From the NCBI GenBank assembly GCA_003254925.1, contig QANZ01044514.1:53294-117293 (forward strand): a stretch of DNA of 64,000 nucleotides. The letters run 5' to 3'. The stretch comes from Chamaecrista fasciculata (taxonomy: Eukaryota > Streptophyta > Magnoliopsida > Fabales > Fabaceae). The translations under genes were made by a program, and so were the position numbers. Position 1 is the first letter of the stretch, and every line of letters begins with the position of its first letter. A model generated the notes under the pieces. The model was not told the DNA's origin. It saw only the letters and a list, made by a program, of their open reading frames with translations, and did no database searches. Positions 60,001 through 64,000 of this stretch are shown piece by piece.

Positions 60001-60129
60001 TGTTATGAGTAGTTGTTAGTTGAGTCATTAATATAGGTAGATAGGAGAGCTTGAGTCTTGTATATATATATATCCTTGTTGCTATGTAAATATTATCAGA
60101 TATTATCCATTCTGGTCTTAGAAATAACA
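60001..60129 (+). mobile_element. 5' LTR of a Copia retrotransposon, only 129 bp
   Basis: It starts TGTTAT and ends ATAACA, a perfect inverted TG..CA terminus. A TATA run (about 60060-60073) fits a U3/R promoter. The primer-binding site follows directly. The left flank is GTTAA (59996-60000); the same 5 bases are expected after the 3' LTR. Confidence 0.8.
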
Positions 60130-60140
60130 TGGTATCAGAG
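60130..60140 (+). other. primer-binding site
   Basis: TGGTATCAGAG abuts the LTR end and matches the complement of the 3' end of initiator tRNA-Met, the standard primer of plant Copia elements. Confidence 0.85.
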
Positions 60141-60747
60141 TTTTAGGGCTTTAGGGTTTGGTATCTTCTCCAGTAGCGCACATTTGAGTGTGCAGCTCAT
60201 CACTGCACGTTAGGGCCCAAATTTTCTGGGCATCTGTTTGCGTCACCGCCACCATAGGAAGGAAGAGAAGGCTGAGATCGGCCAGTTCCCGGAGTCCGGT
60301 GTCCAATAGGGCGGCGCGTGAGTCTCACGCGCCTTGCAAAGTTTTCGCGCAGATCCCACGTGCCGGCGCGTGACGGCGCGTGCTCTGTCGTACCGGCAAC
60401 CGCCTTGTTCAGCCGCCGTCGGGAGGACATTTTCGGCGGTATCCGATCAACACCCAGAGGTTCCAGCCACTTTTTGTTTGGTTCTATTGATTGAGGTCTC
60501 GTTTTGGTCAGTGGATTTGCGTCCAGTTCATCATTTGGAGTTGGGCTTGCTGTGTGGCTTTGGTGCCCAGTTCAGCATTTGGAGTTTTGGTTCTTTTGAT
60601 CTGCTGTCCAGTCATCACGTGTTTAATTTGAGGTTATTGTTTGGTGCCTCTTCAGAGTTTGATTCCAGAGTTTGTACTCTATTTGGTTGGTGGCAGTTTT
60701 GAGACTAGTTTGGTTTCATTTGCTCTTTGTTTGAGAAGATTATTCCG
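60130..60747 (+). other. Copia leader region, partly GC-rich
   Basis: About 60 codons' worth of open frames exist here but none resembles gag. At 60313-60333 ten-base arms GGCGCGTGAG and CTCACGCGCC form a perfect hairpin around one T, followed at about 60362-60380 by two copies of CGGCGCGTG. The region could serve RNA dimerisation or packaging. Confidence 0.5.
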
Positions 60748-61386
60748 ATGGCTGATAACACTATTTGTATTTCCACGGATGAATATGCTCAGTTGCTCAA
60801 ATATCGTGAGTTAGTAAACTCTCATGCCGATTCAAGTAAATCCACTAAATGCCTACTTTCATCATCTTCTAAATGGGTTATTGATTCAGGAGCTACAGAG
60901 CACATGACAGGTAACCCAAATTTCTTCTCCACTTTTCAATCTCATTCTTCCACTCCTCGTGTTACTTTGGCAGATGGTTCCACTTCTCGTGTCCTTGGTT
61001 CTGGAACTGTCAATCCTATTCCTTCACTTTCCTTATCTTCAGTATTGAGTTTACCCAATTTCTCATTCAATCTGCTTTCGGTTAGTAAACTCACTCGTGA
61101 TTTAAATTGTGTCATCTCATTCTTTCCTGACTATTGCCTTTTTCAGGATCTTACGACAAAACGGATTATTGGTAGAGGACATGAGTCTGGAGGATTATAT
61201 GTCTTGGAATCGCCACAACCTGTTGCATGTTCAAGTGTTCTCTCCCCTTTTGAGGTGCATTGTCGTTTGGGTCATCCTTCCCTATCTTCTCTTAAGAAAC
61301 TTTATCCTCAGTTTAATCACTTATCTGTTTTGGAGTGTGAGTCATGTCAATTTGCCAAGCATCATCGAGAAGATACCAAACCCTAA
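60748..61386 (+). pseudogene. Copia protease and pre-integrase region, gag missing
   Basis: The frame starts MADNTICISTDEYAQLLKY, like the tail of gag, and runs at once into the aspartic protease (WVIDSGATEHM, catalytic DSGA). A gag_pre-integrase zinc-binding region follows (HCRLGHPSLSSLKKLYP, then CESCQFAKHH). Nearly all of gag, including the CCHC knuckle, is absent. The frame leaves the integrase reading at 61367, where a 454-bp segment is inserted, and stops at 61386. Confidence 0.8.
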
Positions 61387-61821
61387 AGGGCTATGCTCAA
61401 ACCTATGGTATTGACTATTCTGACACGTTTGCTCCTGTGGCTAAACTTACATCAGTGAGATTATTTATCTCTATGGCAGCAACTCATAAATGGCCCTTGC
61501 ATCAGTTGGACATTAAGAATGCATTTCTCCATGGTGACCTGCTAGAGGAAGTGTATATGGAGCAACCACCTGGGTTTGTTGCTCAGGGGGAGCGTGGGAA
61601 AGTATGTCGTCTGCACAAATCCTTATATGGGCTGAAGCAGAGTCCTCGAGCTTGGTTTGGCAAATTCAGTGACGTGATTATGAACTTTGGAATGCTTAAA
61701 TGCAAATCTGATCATTCAGTGTTTTACAAGAAGACAGACGCAGGCATCATCCTATTGGTTGTCTATGTTGATGATATTATAATCACAGGGAATGATGATT
61801 CTGGCATTGCTTCTCTCATCG
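61368..61821 (+). repeat. 454-bp insertion carrying a second copy of part of the RT region
   Basis: Bases 61385-61818 repeat 63190-63623 of the same element over 434 bases with two differences seen (giving K/R at one site). The copy contains the RT motif YVDDI. The segment, with about 17 bases of extra sequence at its left end, is bracketed by TCATCG at 61362-61367 and 61816-61821. Its length is 1 modulo 3, so it breaks the pol frame. Confidence 0.85.
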
Positions 61822-63736
61822 TCTTCCTTCTAGTCCTAGAGTCAATAACCGAGCTACATCACCATTTGAGTTAGTCCACTCGGACGTTTGGGGTCCTTGT
61901 CCGATCGTTTCTAAACAAGGTTTCAAATACTTTGTTACTTTTGTTGATGATTATTCTCGTGTTACTTGGTTATATTTCATGAAAAATCGTTCGGAGTTGT
62001 TTACACACTTTTGTGCCTTCTATTCTGAAATCAAAACTCAGTTCAAGGTTTGTGTGCAAACCTTACGGAGTGATAATGCTAAAGAATATTTCTCTGGGTC
62101 ATTTCAGTCTTTTATGTCACAAAATGGCATTATTCATCAATCTTCGTGTGTTGATACTCCATCTCAAAATGGTGTTGCTGAGCGGAAAAATAGACACTTA
62201 TTAGAAGTGGCTCGGGCTCTTCTTTTTCAAATGAAGGTCCCTAAGCCATTTTGGGTTGATGCTGTTTCTACAGCCTGTTTTCTTATTAATAGAATGCCTT
62301 CATCTGTGCTTCATGGTGAAATTCCATATACTGTTCTTTTTCCCTCTAATAAATCTTTATTTCCTATTGAGCCCAGAATATTTAGATGCACATGTTTTGT
62401 TCGAGATGTTCGACCTCACAGTAAACTTGATCCTAAGTCTGTCAAATGTGTCTTTCTTGGTTATTGTCGGGTCCAAAAAGGGTATCGGTGTTTTTCTCCT
62501 GATCTTAATAGATATCTTGTCTCTAGAGATGTTACATTTCATGAAAATGTTCCTTTCTTTCCTCACTCACATGTGCATCCCAATGAGGGGGAGGAAGATT
62601 ATTTGTTGATTTATACTGTGCCTCAACTTTCAGTCAACACATTGTTAGAGGGCACACGTCCTTCAGCTACACAGGCATCAGTAGACACAGTATCAAACAA
62701 CACATGTCCGCCAGTTACGCAGGTCTCAGAGGACACGCGTCCTCCAATAAAACATGTCTATTCTCGACGACCACAACAAACAAGTGATCTTGCGCCAGAC
62801 TCATGCCCTCCACTATCCTCTTTGTCGTCAGATCCAGTCTCTTCTGAACATGATCCCGCAGATGATCGTCCTATTGCTCTTCGAAAAGGTAAACGTCAAT
62901 GTACCTATCCTATTTCGTCTTTTGTTTCTTATGACCATCTATTTACTTCCTCTCGTGCCTTTGTTGCTTCTTTAGACACAATTTCTCTTCCTCGCTCGGT
63001 CCATGAGGCTTTTTCTCATCCTGGTTGGCGTGAAGCAATGATTGAAGAGGTGATGGCTCTTGATAAGAATGGAACTTGGTCTTTGGTGGATTTACCCGTG
63101 GGCAAGAAAGCCATTGGTTGCAAGTGGGTATTTAATGTCAAGGTTAATCCAGATGGCTCTGTGGCGCGACTCAAAGCTCGTTTAGTTGCAAAGGGCTATG
63201 CTCAAACCTATGGTATTGACTATTCTGACACGTTTGCTCCTGTGGCTAAACTTACATCAGTGAGATTATTTATCTCTATGGCAGCAACTCATAAATGGCC
63301 CTTGCATCAGTTGGACATTAAGAATGCATTTCTCCATGGTGACCTGCTAGAGGAAGTGTATATGGAGCAACCACCTGGGTTTGTTGCTCAGGGGGAGCGT
63401 GGGAAAGTATGTCGTCTGCACAAATCCTTATATGGGCTGAAGCAGAGTCCTCGAGCTTGGTTTGGCAGATTCAGTGACGTGATTATGAACTTTGGAATGC
63501 TTAAATGCAAATCCGATCATTCAGTGTTTTACAAGAAGACAGACGCAGGCATCATCCTATTGGTTGTCTATGTTGATGATATTATAATCACAGGGAATGA
63601 TGATTCTGGCATTGCTTCTCTCAAGTCTTTTCTTCACTCTCAGTTTCAGACAAAAGATTTGGGATCGTTGAAATATTTCTTGGGAGTTGAAATTACAAGA
63701 AGTAAGAAGGGTATTTTCTTGTCTCAAAGAAAATAG
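61822..63736 (+). pseudogene. Copia integrase and reverse transcriptase region, truncated
   Basis: An open frame continues from the integrase zinc-finger exit (PFELVHSDVWGPC) through the integrase core (FVDDYSRVTWLYFM; LRSDNAKEY; HQSSCVDTPSQNGVAERKNR, the D,D,E triad positions) and a Copia-type linker. RT follows (WREAMIEEVMALDKNGTWSL, QLDIKNAFLHGDL, YVDDIIITG). It ends at SLKYFLGVEITRS...FLSQRK with a stop at 63734-63736, just where a foldback element begins. RNase H and the 3' LTR are not in the window. Sequence quality is high, which suggests recent activity of the family, but this copy cannot be autonomous. Confidence 0.85.
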
Positions 63737-64000
63737 GGTAAATTATAGAAAAGGGCCCTGTGGTTTGGCCCTGTTTCAGATAGGGTACATGTGGTTTGAA
63801 AAGTTTCAAATTGGGGCCTGAGGTTAACTCCGTTTGCAAAAAGGGTCCCGAGGTATATTTCCATCCAAAATTTAACGGAAATTTTAGTTAAAATACTATT
63901 TTAAGACCCTAACTATTAATTTTTTTGCGTTTGAATCCCTATTTCTTACAATTTCATCCTAAGGACTAGAAAGTTATTAAAAAAAGTTTATGATCTTTAT
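63733..64000. mobile_element. left part of a foldback element interrupting the Copia pol frame
   Basis: From about 63733 the text switches to phrase units (AAAGGGCCCTGTGGTTTGGC, GGGTACATGTGGTTTGAAAA, GGGGCCTGAGGTTAACTCCG) of the same style as the arm at 47493-47640. The inverse arm is expected beyond the window. Confidence 0.55.

Noticed and set aside
1-64000. CRISPR arrays, prokaryotic operons, rRNA genes or known microRNA precursors.
   Set aside because: No regularly spaced repeats, no rRNA text, and no conserved mature microRNA sequence recognised by reading.

Overview
The window is nuclear DNA of a eudicot plant. It shows long intron-rich genes with GT..AG introns, AT-rich intergenic DNA, plant-type MITEs, LINE, SINE and Copia elements, and genes that are recognisably plant orthologues. 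The species cannot be fixed from the sequence.

Layout. 1-950: last two exons of MCM7 (+). 3.1-15.7 kb: a complete 24-coding-exon WD40/bromodomain gene of the PHIP/BRWD class (+, 1670 codons). 16.1-42.2 kb: a gene-poor, AT-rich repeat block. It holds a Harbinger-like MITE that carries an arabinogalactan-protein gene fragment, two tRNA-derived SINEs, a 5'-truncated LINE with a perfect 15-bp target-site duplication, a probable solo LTR, hAT-type MITEs, several foldback elements, a large inverted duplication, and a G-box-rich island with no gene. 42.56-45.49 kb: a TTL-type TPR/thioredoxin-fold scaffold gene (+). 46.5-51.5 kb: intergenic DNA with foldback elements. 52.2-55.9 kb: a UBC35/36-type (Ubc13) ubiquitin-conjugating enzyme gene (-). 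57.5-59.0 kb: a BCS1-like AAA-ATPase gene (-). 59.8-60.0 kb: a duplicated 3' end of the E2 gene, cut by a Copia retrotransposon with very short LTRs (60,001 to at least 63,736). That element has lost gag, contains an extra internal copy of part of its RT region, and is itself interrupted by a foldback element at the right edge.

The host genes are housekeeping or regulatory: replication licensing, chromatin reading, hormone or stress scaffolding, Lys63 ubiquitin chains, and a membrane AAA machine. They form no operon-like unit.

The most unusual signal is a set of very small insertions (12 to about 41 nt). Each consists of a short tag followed by an A-run (or its complement), and each is flanked by 12-20 bp direct repeats. 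The tag ends in CC just before the A-run in 8 of 13 cases, often GGCC. The flanking repeats match in length those around the LINE (15 bp) and SINEs (12 and 17 bp) here. They look like micro-retroposons made by target-primed reverse transcription, although break repair or assembly artefacts must be excluded.
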